Origin: Candidatus Nitrosopolaris nunavutensis
Lineage (GTDB): Archaea; Thermoproteota; Nitrososphaeria; Nitrososphaerales; Nitrososphaeraceae
Length of the DNA stretch: 5,376 nt
Reading direction: 5' to 3'
NCBI GenBank assembly: GCA_002501855.1
Contig: DAOM01000012.1
Coordinates: 1 to 5,376 of the forward strand
In this document: positions 1-5,115 of the stretch, piece by piece
Layout of the letters: every line of letters starts with the position of its first letter
Numbering within the stretch: the first letter of the stretch is position 1
Position numbers and translations under genes: made by a program
The notes under the pieces: model-generated
Databases searched by the model: none
What the model was told of the DNA's origin: nothing
What the model saw: the letters and a program-made list of their open reading frames with translations, nothing else

Positions 1-105
1 CACCAACCGTATCTTTCTGGATGTTCGTCTTTTGAGGCCACACAAACACCGTCTTACATTATTCCAGAAAATTATACAATAAAATCTTTTCTGAATCATT
101 TTTAG
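1..105 (+). CDS. possible 3' end of an unrecognised gene (5' end outside window)
   Basis: Forward frame 1 is open from the left edge to a TAG at 103-105 and gives 34 residues ending SYIIPENYTIKSFLNHF. Codons favour A or T in the third position, as in the other genes here, and a hairpin plus T-run follows the stop directly, which is what the end of a gene would look like. I do not recognise the protein. The evidence is thin: a minus-strand frame across the same bases is also open to the window edge, and 34 codons can stay open by chance. The upstream sequence would settle it. Confidence 0.25.
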   Translation, partial: HQPYLSGCSSFEATQTPSYIIPENYTIKSFLNHF

Positions 106-126
106 TATCACTAAAACAGGCTTTTT
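100..126 (+). terminator. hairpin plus T-run, possible terminator
   Basis: A perfect 7-bp inverted repeat, TTTTAGT (100-106) and ACTAAAA (110-116) around the 3-base loop ATC, is followed by five T at 122-126. It overlaps the TAG that closes the leftmost forward frame. The stem is AT-rich and therefore weak, and archaeal termination depends mainly on the T-tract, so the role is inferred from position. Confidence 0.35.
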
Positions 127-137
127 GCATTCTATTG

Positions 138-426
138 CTATGCCATGTGCGGCTTCAGAAATGCTTCGTAGTAAAATCAGCCTTGACAGCATAGTTGACT
201 ATACCTTCGCTATTTTTAATCTGTTTCAACACCTTTAATGTCAACTCTTTAGTGGCAGAAATCTTGCAACAGATATGGAGTCTCTTACCGCATTTACATT
301 TGTGTCCTCTGCATTATAGCTATCTATATGAAATTTCTTAAACTTATTTCTTGGGTAAGCCATAATATGAAGTATGATTTCAGACTGTGGTTTTTGTAAA
401 CTTACATATTTGGTCCGTCTATTCAC
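138..426 (-). pseudogene. broken small gene, unrecognised, with two apparent 1-base losses
   Basis: The intact minus-strand frame starts at a GTG (426), has an internal ATG at 363, and runs 61 residues to a TGA at 241-243. Protein-like sequence continues in the next frame after that stop (ELTLKVLKQIKNSEGIVNYA) and then in a third frame ending YYEAFLKPHMA at a TAG (138-140). Restoring one A in the AAA run near 250 and one T in the TTTT run near 173 gives one frame of 96 residues from the GTG, or 75 from the ATG. I do not recognise a family. Both repairs are insertions of one base into a homopolymer, the same kind of lesion seen in two other small genes of the window. The GTG lies only 6 bp from the divergent start at 433. 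The repaired frame is my reconstruction and may be over-fitted. Confidence 0.35.
402..411 (+). promoter_or_regulatory. TATA-like box of the exported repeat-protein gene
   Basis: The AT-rich stretch TTACATATTT is centred about 27 bases before the ATG at 433. That is the spacing expected for an archaeal TATA box serving a leaderless or nearly leaderless mRNA, and no Shine-Dalgarno sequence precedes the ATG. It lies inside the divergent minus-strand broken gene. Confidence 0.45.
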
Positions 427-432
427 ATTTTA

Positions 433-1551
433 ATGAAGGATTTTTTCAAAGATTCCAACTCTAAAAAATTAGCTATGTTGAGTATAATCTCGGTAACTAC
501 ATTGTTGATGATATTGTCTGGAACAGCAAGTTTTGTTTCAATTAACTATCATACCGTATATGCGGCTGCAAAGAATGCAACAAAGACCACCTCGTCATCA
601 TCGACAGGAGCTAACCCGTCTGGCATTAGCGGTAGCAGCGCTGGCGGTAGTAGTGGTAGCAATGCTGGAGGAGGTACTGGAAGTAATAACAATAGCCCAG
701 GACCGTCCTCCCGACAAGAAAGCACTGCGCATTGTGATAGGCCTGGATTCCCATCCTGTGCTAGTTTGGGCTCCCAAGCTGGAAAGAGCGCTCCTGGAAC
801 CAACTGTCCTCCTGGTCATAGCCAGGCATTTTGTAATGCATATACGGCAGCTGCTGGAGGTCCAACTATTAATAATAACAATCCAGGGGTGTCTTCTCAA
901 CAAGAAGCTGCACATTGCGATCAGCCTGGATATCCATCCTGCTACAGTTTAGGCTACCAATCTGGAAAGAACCATCTTGGCACTAGTTGTCCCGGTGGTC
1001 ACAGCGCAAAATATTGTGTTGGGTGGAATGCAGGAGCAGGAAATACGACACATTGCGATCAACCGGCATGGCCTAGCTGTTATACTTTAGGCTATCAAGC
1101 CGGAACGAATGCCCTCGGGACTAGTTGTCCAACAGGTCATAGCCAGGCATTTTGTAACGGATATGAATACGGAAGTGGTGGTAATGGAAGAGCGTATGTA
1201 CAGGGAGTTACTGATCCCACACATTGTGGTCAGCCCGGATTTCCAGCTTGCTATGACATAGGAAATCATGATGGATACAATAATGCAGTAAATGAACACC
1301 ACCAATTCAATAATTCATGTCCCTTAGGACATTCTAAGACGTTCTGTAATGGATATGTACCTGGGTACAACCGAGGAGTATCATACAATCTAGGTTATTC
1401 ACGGGGTGTCAACAATTCTAATCATGATTGGGAGTCAAGTAGTCAAGATATACATGCATTTAACTACGATTGCCCAAGCACACATTCAAAGGATTTCTGT
1501 AATGGATATACGGACGGGTATAGTGACGAAGTGCATGATATACTAGGGTAA
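433..1551 (+). CDS. exported cysteine-rich tandem-repeat protein
   Basis: This 372-aa protein has a signal peptide: a charged start (MKDFFKDSNSKK), a hydrophobic core at about residues 13-36 and a probable cleavage site near VYAAA (42-46). Residues about 48-97 are a Ser/Gly/Asn/Thr-rich linker. Four complete repeats follow with cysteines at 101/109/125/134, 162/170/186/195, 208/216/232/241 and 265/273/296/305, then a half repeat with 347/356. The first three units share the exact spacing C-x7-C-x15-C-x8-C; the fourth has x22 in the middle. The consensus is roughly HCDQPG(F/Y)PSCYxLGYQxG...GTSCPxGHSxxFCNGY. All 18 cysteines lie in repeats, which suggests disulfides in an extracellular or S-layer-associated protein. 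The even cysteine count, the GY/GH-rich repeats and N-x-S/T sites (N48, N86, N204, N293, N327) fit a glycosylated surface protein. No enzyme motif is visible. Similar CPxGHSxxFCxGY repeats occur, as I recall, in unnamed exported proteins of soil ammonia-oxidising archaea; the function is unknown. Confidence 0.9.
   Translation: MKDFFKDSNSKKLAMLSIISVTTLLMILSGTASFVSINYHTVYAAAKNATKTTSSSSTGANPSGISGSSAGGSSGSNAGGGTGSNNNSPGPSSRQESTAHCDRPGFPSCASLGSQAGKSAPGTNCPPGHSQAFCNAYTAAAGGPTINNNNPGVSSQQEAAHCDQPGYPSCYSLGYQSGKNHLGTSCPGGHSAKYCVGWNAGAGNTTHCDQPAWPSCYTLGYQAGTNALGTSCPTGHSQAFCNGYEYGSGGNGRAYVQGVTDPTHCGQPGFPACYDIGNHDGYNNAVNEHHQFNNSCPLGHSKTFCNGYVPGYNRGVSYNLGYSRGVNNSNHDWESSSQDIHAFNYDCPSTHSKDFCNGYTDGYSDEVHDILG
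730..1509 (+). repeat. coding tandem repeats: 4 full cysteine units and 1 half unit
   Basis: The units lie at about 730-843, 913-1026, 1051-1164, 1222-1356 and, for the half unit, 1387-1509. The first cysteines are 61, 46 and 57 residues apart. An Asn-rich linker ending in S(R/Q)QE is duplicated before units 1 and 2, so the copied module there was longer than the cysteine unit. Unit 5 lacks the HC..P.C half but keeps CPSTHSKDFCNGY. A 23-base segment is identical in units 1 (814-836) and 3 (1135-1157). Confidence 0.85.
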
Positions 1552-1793
1552 GTCCTTCTCTATTACTCGCAATAGTAAAACGACACTTAAGACCAGTCTA
1601 ATGTCTTTCATGATTTACCGCACTTATTGATTATCAGCTGGTTGTACCAATTTGACATATAGAGCTACAGCAATGTCCACTCAGATATATTGAGATTCTC
1701 CAAGAATATAGGATCTCCTTACTGGGAACAAAATGACAAAAGATTACAGTAACTGTCTCATTAAATATTTCAACTACTCGTCGAACATAAATC

Positions 1794-1798
1794 AAAAA
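1794..1798 (-). terminator. T-tract downstream of the 56-aa gene
   Basis: On the minus strand a run of five T begins 9 bases after the TAG of the 56-aa gene. Short T-tracts of this kind are sufficient for termination in archaea. No stem is visible. Confidence 0.3.
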
Positions 1799-1807
1799 GT
1801 AGGCGAG

Positions 1808-1978
1808 CTAAGGAGCAACCACGTAAATTTCAGCTGCGATCTTTTGGGCCTCTTCATAAATTATCTTTGCTAAGTATCCCTCTATCCGTAATACAGCGGC
1901 ATCTGGACCCTTCGACGCGATAGACTGTACAGTGAACCCAGGCAACGATTCTTTCATCACTTTCAAATCTATATTCAT
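1808..1978 (-). CDS. 56-aa small protein, unrecognised
   Basis: An ATG at 1978 opens a frame of 56 codons ending in TAG at 1808-1810. The product begins MNIDLKVMKESLPGF and ends IIYEEAQKIAAEIYVVAP. Its composition is that of a real folded protein: alternating hydrophobic positions in the N-terminal half (FTVQSIASKG, AAVLRIEGYL) followed by a likely amphipathic helix (AKIIYEEAQKIAAE). There is no signal peptide, cysteine or known motif, so it is probably a cytosolic domain with a strand-strand-helix pattern. It starts 12 bases after the stop of the interrupted zinc-finger gene on the same strand, so the two may form an operon. I cannot name the family. It lies in a stretch that is easily read as empty because the gene is so short. 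The frame continues 57 codons past the TAG, but that tail looks less protein-like. Confidence 0.6.
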   Translation of the reverse strand: MNIDLKVMKESLPGFTVQSIASKGPDAAVLRIEGYLAKIIYEEAQKIAAEIYVVAP

Positions 1979-1990
1979 ATGTTCAACTTA

Positions 1991-2106
1991 TCAATTCCTT
2001 GAAAAATTCTCCATAAGTTCGTGGCCAGTTGAATCGATATGCTCCTCCGCCATTTGCATATCAATAAACTCCTTGTTACATGGAGGCAATGATACGTTAC
2101 CTTCAT
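1991..2106 (-). pseudogene. C2H2 zinc-finger microprotein gene with one missing base
   Basis: From the ATG at 2106 the frame reads MKVTYHCL. One base then appears to be missing at 2080/2081 (CA-TGT instead of CAN-TGT). From there the adjacent frame reads CNKEFIDMQMAEEH, then IDSTGHELMENFSRN, and ends with tandem stops TGA-TAA. Restoring one base gives 38 residues with C7, C10, H23 and H29, which is the classical C-x2-C-x12-H-x5-H finger, including the conserved Phe four residues after the second Cys. Single-finger proteins ending in an H..TGH-type motif are common in archaea and are presumed nucleic-acid or protein binders. As written, the unshifted frame would give a 43-residue Trp/Arg-rich product whose TGA overlaps the next gene's ATG (ATGA). 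It could be a real pseudogene, a programmed shift or a sequencing error. The finger identification itself is strong. Confidence 0.7.
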
Positions 2107-2131
2107 GATACAAAATTGTGCATCAAACTAG

Positions 2132-2137
2132 AAAAAA
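2132..2137 (-). terminator. T6 tract between the broken exported-protein gene and the zinc-finger gene
   Basis: Six consecutive T on the minus strand lie 62 bases after the stop at 2200-2202 and 25 bases before the ATG at 2106. This could end the upstream transcript. No stem precedes it. Confidence 0.25.
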
Positions 2138-2199
2138 GTTTCACACCTCCATGAGACAGCAATTTTGCAAGAGAACGAGACTAAGAATTAAAGTGCGAT

Positions 2200-2534
2200 T
2201 TAATCGCTGTCTTCCAGATCTGTTGTTGTGTGGTCAATTTTGTATCTGTTTGAATCGACATAGTATGTGTTATCCAATAAGTTGTAGAGTTCATCCCTCG
2301 CGTTCTGGTTCTTAATTATTTCTGTCTCGAGCTCTCTGCTTAACGCCTGGGTGAATAGACTTCTTAGCTCGATAAATAGAGAGACTGACTGTGTACCATT
2401 GTTATTAGCAACGCTGGGGGGAGAAGACAAGAAATTGCATTACCAGTTGAAGTAGTGTTTACTTTTGTGATCGTTGAGTTCTCCCTGCATATTGTTGGTC
2501 TTGTTGGTTGCGATGCGAGTAAGAGAAGTACCAT
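2200..2534 (-). pseudogene. probable exported or membrane-anchored small protein, frameshifted at a C6 homopolymer
   Basis: The intact C-terminal part can be read from a TTG at 2430 for 76 residues (SVSLFIELRSLFTQALSREL ... KIDHTTTDLEDSD). From an ATG at 2534 another frame encodes a short hydrophobic start (MVLLLLASQ) and an Asn/Thr-rich stretch (RENSTITKVNTTSTGNAIS) of the type that follows signal peptides in exported archaeal proteins. The two frames meet at a run of six C on the minus strand (2416-2421). One more C would join them into 111 residues. The C-terminal part looks like a helical, possibly coiled-coil segment (residues about 50-90) with an acidic tail. The hydrophobic start is short (about six residues), so part of the signal peptide may lie further upstream or have decayed. 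I do not recognise a family. Either the 76-residue fragment alone is expressed, or this is a pseudogene or slippage-switched gene. Confidence 0.5.
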
Positions 2535-2679
2535 TGCCACTAATATGTGATATTAAATTAGGATCTTAGCTCCATTCGTCAGAGGCGTAGAACTAAGGAG
2601 AAATAGGATTGCTTAAAAGGTACACCTAAGTATAGCTCTCAAATCGTTTCGATAAGATCTGATTACATACTCAATTGGC

Positions 2680-2686
2680 AAAAAAA
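2680..2686 (-). terminator. T7 tract terminating the NUDIX gene
   Basis: Seven consecutive T on the minus strand lie 39 bases downstream of the NUDIX stop codon. They are flanked by two copies of CAATT-type sequence (CTCAATTG and CTCAATTA on the plus strand). Such T-tracts end archaeal transcripts. Confidence 0.5.
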
Positions 2687-2725
2687 TGTCTCAATTAGTC
2701 TCGACAATCGATCTGTATCATCAAA

Positions 2726-3262
2726 TCATAATATTCCAGTGCAACAGATAAGATACGCAATTAAGGTTCCAGCACTGTCAATTTTCCTTTCGCTTACCAT
2801 CTCCTGTAATTTTTTAACAGATACCATTTCAATCGTTCTTATGTCTTCCATGGTATCATGTTTAGGCTCCCCTTTAAACAAGTTCTTTGCTCTAAAGATA
2901 TGAACAAGTTGTTTTGATATGCTAACTGATGGATGATATGCATATAGCTCTTCGATCTCTTTGGCAAGGTAACCAGTTTCCTCTAATAATTCACGTCTAG
3001 CTGTTTTTTCAGCATCCTCATAATTCTCTATATGACCTGCGGGAAATTCAAGTAATACTTTGTGTAATGGATATCTATATTGCCTTATCATAACTAAGGT
3101 GTCTTTGTCAAGAAACGGAACGATAACAGCAACATCTGAAGATTTATACCATGTGTAATGCATCATCTTTCCGGTCCCTATTTCGACTTTGTCTTGATAC
3201 AATTCAATCCATGGATTTTGGAAGATTAGGTCGCTTTGTATTGTTTTCCAGTCTGAGGTCAT
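2726..3262 (-). CDS. NUDIX hydrolase, ADP-ribose pyrophosphatase-like
   Basis: The 178-aa product contains a complete Nudix box at residues 76-98 matching G-x5-E-x7-REL-x-EE-x-G-Y: G76, E82, R90, E91, E94, E95, G97. The glutamates of the REL-x-EE core bind the divalent metals. The strand pair VAVIVPF...LVMIRQYRYP (44-65) and EFPAGHIE (72-79) are typical of the ADP-ribose pyrophosphatase (NudF-like) branch, which cleaves ADP-ribose to AMP and ribose 5-phosphate in the cytosol. The length fits that branch. Instead of the usual YPSPG loop after the box it has YHPSVSISKQ (109-118), so the exact substrate (ADP-ribose, another ADP-sugar or another NDP-sugar) is unsure. The ATG at 3262 is supported by the family N-terminus and by a TATA-like box 34 bases upstream. 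The gene stands as a single unit with a T7 terminator. Confidence 0.9.
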   Translation of the reverse strand: MTSDWKTIQSDLIFQNPWIELYQDKVEIGTGKMMHYTWYKSSDVAVIVPFLDKDTLVMIRQYRYPLHKVLLEFPAGHIENYEDAEKTARRELLEETGYLAKEIEELYAYHPSVSISKQLVHIFRAKNLFKGEPKHDTMEDIRTIEMVSVKKLQEMVSERKIDSAGTLIAYLICCTGIL

Positions 3263-3267
3263 GTTAG

Positions 3268-3333
3268 TTACTTATTGTCTTCCTTTTTGGCTAAATATAC
3301 TCCTTGTTTGTATTGTCTTTTTGTCAAATTCAT
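3268..3333 (-). CDS. possible 21-aa leader peptide or remnant before the NUDIX gene
   Basis: An ATG at 3333 opens 21 codons (MNLTKRQYKQGVYLAKKEDN, then K and TAA) that end 5 bases before the NUDIX ATG, in another frame. The open frame extends upstream of the ATG to a TAG near 3364 and carries TKRQ twice, 12 codons apart. The composition is very Lys/Gln-rich and could simply reflect the A-rich repeats on this strand. The likely NUDIX TATA box lies inside it, which argues against its being made from the same mRNA. I list it only because of its tight spacing to the NUDIX start. Confidence 0.2.
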   Translation of the reverse strand: MNLTKRQYKQGVYLAKKEDNK

Positions 3334-3360
3334 ATTTTCTTGTAGCGCTTGTCTTTTTGT
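3275..3360 (+). repeat. three 12- to 16-bp direct repeats upstream of the NUDIX gene
   Basis: TTGTCTTTTTGT occurs perfectly at 3313-3324 and at 3349-3360, exactly 36 bp apart. A variant, TTGTCTTCCTTTTTGG, lies at 3275-3290, 38 bp further. On the NUDIX (minus) strand they read ACAAAAAGACAA and surround its TATA-like box, so they could be operator sites. A coding-repeat or chance low-complexity origin is equally possible. Confidence 0.4.
3291..3300 (-). promoter_or_regulatory. TATA-like box of the NUDIX gene
   Basis: GTATATTTAG on the minus strand is centred about 34 bases upstream of the NUDIX ATG, giving an expected 5' leader of only several bases. It is the clearest TATA match in the window. 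Confidence 0.55.
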
Positions 3361-3569
3361 AGCCTAAAGGGGCGCCACGCTATAGACAACTACTAGATTT
3401 TAGAAAAGAGCACGAGAAGATCAGCACCTTCACAATAAGCCGTAAGTTCAACTGTTTCAATCTATTCAAATCTCCGCTTCAGTCGATATATGAATCAAAA
3501 CGGTAATTTATTCATCAACTGAGTATGAATCCGAAGTAAACTTGGTATCATCCGGGAGTAATCGATTTG
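3361..3569. other. intergenic stretch without recognisable gene
   Basis: This 209-bp part of the 307-bp NUDIX-GNAT spacer has no frame on either strand that looks protein-coding beyond about 20 codons. It has no tRNA-like fold and no long T-tract after the GNAT stop, only TTTT near 3500 on the minus strand. It contains a locally GC-rich patch around the palindrome GGCGCC at 3371-3376. Confidence 0.5.
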
Positions 3570-4565
3570 TTATCTCCAGTCGTCAATCAGGTAAATCTCC
3601 GGTTTATTGTAGGCAGGTTCATTCGGTCTATCCATGACTACACCTTGAATTTCATTGCGAAAACCTAATGATATCATTTTGCGGTATGCTTCATGCCTTC
3701 CAGTATTAACACCTGCTACAAGACGGGACACACCTTCTGCTTTCGCAAATGTTTCACAAGCATGGACGAGCCTATCAAAATAGATAGCGGCATTGGCCCC
3801 TGGGAGTACTGCGCCAAACTTGATGTAGCATGCTCCGCTTCCAGCCTCGGTACCAGCTCCGCAATGGCATAAAGCTAAGCCTACCAGCCTTCTTCTGCCT
3901 TCGTCATGCCAGAGGAGAACTGTATCGCCCAGACTTTGAGTATTAACTGCGTTGATTTCATGTTGCACATCCAATCCATCATATATGGCGGTAGTTAAGT
4001 TACGGCACCCATTGAGACATCCTCTTCGATCTTCTGCTATTACCTCAGAATATCTGGACCATTGCAACGAAGTCTTCTCCTCATCTGGCATTGTTGCTTG
4101 ATCGGCGAAAATTGTTCCATCACCCTCTAGATGTTTAGCCATTATCGCAGTAAGGAATCGTGGCCAAAAGCCAAATCTTTGATATAACCCCAGATGCTTC
4201 GGACTTTGTGCCCAAGTAAACAAACCAATATGCTTGGTACCTAATTTTTCAAAATAATCCATAGTTGATTTGAGCAACTGCTTGGCTATTCCTTTATCCC
4301 AGAGATCTGGACGAATTGTTAATGGTCCGAAAATACCAACGCTACCCCAGTTAGCTACAAAATTTGATCCTACAAGCTCACCATCAACTTCAGCTGCAAA
4401 GGACCCAGATGGATTAGCCATAAATCGTGTGCGTATAAAGTCTGCATCACCAAAGAATGTCAATGGATCTTGTAAACCAATGAAAGTACCAAAAGCCAAT
4501 CTAAAGACATGATCGGCCTTGGAAATATCACTTTCTCTGAGTGGACGTATTAGTATATCTGTCAA
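3570..4565 (-). CDS. two-domain GNAT-family N-acetyltransferase
   Basis: The 331-aa product has an N-terminal GNAT domain (about residues 4-140). The acetyl-CoA binding segment is IFGPLTIRPDLWDKGIAKQL (78-97), with the G92-x-A94 core of the Q/R-x-x-G-x-G/A loop but W89 in place of the usual Q/R. The typical end is HLGLYQRFGFWPRF (124-137), with Y128 at the position often acting as general acid. A second, degenerate GNAT-like half is likely at about 215-312 (DTVLLWHDEGRRRLVGLALC; later YRKMISLGFRNEIQGVVMDR). The acceptor is unknown: small molecule, peptide or antibiotic-like amine. The start codon is TTG at 4565; an in-frame TAG lies 30 bases upstream and there is no ATG between. It follows the AhpD-like gene by 49 bp with no clear TATA box of its own. 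Parts, for example 3820-3910, look visibly richer in G+C than the neighbours, which could hint at transfer from bacteria. Confidence 0.85.
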   Translation of the reverse strand: MTDILIRPLRESDISKADHVFRLAFGTFIGLQDPLTFFGDADFIRTRFMANPSGSFAAEVDGELVGSNFVANWGSVGIFGPLTIRPDLWDKGIAKQLLKSTMDYFEKLGTKHIGLFTWAQSPKHLGLYQRFGFWPRFLTAIMAKHLEGDGTIFADQATMPDEEKTSLQWSRYSEVIAEDRRGCLNGCRNLTTAIYDGLDVQHEINAVNTQSLGDTVLLWHDEGRRRLVGLALCHCGAGTEAGSGACYIKFGAVLPGANAAIYFDRLVHACETFAKAEGVSRLVAGVNTGRHEAYRKMISLGFRNEIQGVVMDRPNEPAYNKPEIYLIDDWR

Positions 4566-4614
4566 TGCCGCTTTCTTCTGCGCTATGCTACCCTATCCTA
4601 GAATGCCGTTTTGA

Positions 4615-4998
4615 CTATTTTTGTTTTGACATATGTTCTCCAATCTGTTGAAGCTCTTTAACAAAAGTATTGTAATCATAATTTTGTACATGCAATATAT
4701 TACTCCAAAAGGCGCTTTCAGCTACGACCAAAGCTAATTCGTTTAACTCTTGGTCTGTAGCGCCAAACATTTTTGCAACCTCTCTGTGATAAGTCTGACA
4801 GTATGGACATTTTGTAGCAGCGGCTGACGCCAGCATCATCATTTCTCTGTACTTTTTAGGGATTAGAGATTCGCCGATCTGGTATTTCTTAAACAGCGGC
4901 CACATTTGTGGAAGAACATCTTTTGGTGTATTCTTAAAAAATCCAGGGAGCATGCCCAATGTCTTTTCTACATCCTTAACGGTCTCTTCATAACTCAT
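4615..4998 (-). CDS. carboxymuconolactone decarboxylase / AhpD-like protein
   Basis: Read from the ATG at 4998 the product is 127 aa (MSYEETVKDVEKTLGMLPGF...). A TTG two codons upstream is possible but less likely. The all-helical CMD fold is indicated by LIPKKYREMMMLASAAATKC followed by PYCQTYH. This gives the C-x2-C-x3-H motif (C64, C67, H71 in this numbering) characteristic of AhpD-type alkylhydroperoxidase/disulfide-reductase members rather than of true gamma-carboxymuconolactone decarboxylases. A second helix pair (ATDQELNELALVVAESAFWS) matches the family. The N-terminal LGMLPGFFKN and PQMWPLFKKY are usual in such single-domain proteins. The likely role is cytosolic thiol-dependent peroxide or redox chemistry; the substrate is not evident. 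It precedes the GNAT gene by 49 bp on the same strand with no T-tract between, so co-transcription is plausible. Confidence 0.88.
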   Translation of the reverse strand: MSYEETVKDVEKTLGMLPGFFKNTPKDVLPQMWPLFKKYQIGESLIPKKYREMMMLASAAATKCPYCQTYHREVAKMFGATDQELNELALVVAESAFWSNILHVQNYDYNTFVKELQQIGEHMSKQK

Positions 4999-5021
4999 GA
5001 TCAATCAGAAGGACAAGCATC

Positions 5022-5029
5022 CTATTAAG
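5022..5029 (-). promoter_or_regulatory. TATA-like box of the AhpD-like gene
   Basis: CTTAATAG on the minus strand is centred about 27 bases before the ATG at 4998, which fits a leaderless mRNA. A second AT-rich stretch, AAATAAAA, about ten bases further upstream would fit a 10-base leader. One of the two is probably the box. Confidence 0.4.
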
Positions 5030-5115
5030 GAGTTTTATTTCCACCAGTATTGCTATAGTTACATATCCATAGCCCATGTAGCGGTATAGGAAAAGAGAAT
5101 TCTGAAATAATATAG

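Noticed and set aside
549..915. Two minus-strand frames (84 and 105 codons) antisense to the low-complexity part of the repeat gene
   Set aside because: Low-complexity poly-Leu/Pro and poly-Ser/Thr products are antisense shadows of the Gly/Ser/Asn linker.
533..952. Plus-strand 139-codon frame inside the repeat-protein gene
   Set aside because: It lies in another frame of the clearly coding repeat gene and its Ala/Val/Leu/Arg-rich sequence comes from the Gly/Ser codon repeats; no independent start signal.
1087..1305. Minus-strand 72-codon frame antisense to repeat units 3 and 4
   Set aside because: Shadow of the repeats; hydrophobic Ile/Ser/Thr composition without a promoter or domain.
1634..1807. 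Read-through of the 56-aa gene's TAG into 57 further in-frame codons (a pyrrolysine-type stop was considered)
   Set aside because: The downstream product is Cys/Ile/Ser-rich and not convincingly protein-like, a T-tract follows the TAG directly, and pyrrolysine use is not expected in this archaeal group. Chance opening of this length is possible in AT-rich DNA.
2118..2315. Plus-strand 65-codon frame
   Set aside because: Cys/Arg/Ser-rich, antisense to the better minus-strand frame at 2200-2534; no promoter.
4270..4512. Plus-strand 80-codon frame inside the GNAT gene
   Set aside because: Antisense shadow of the N-terminal GNAT domain.
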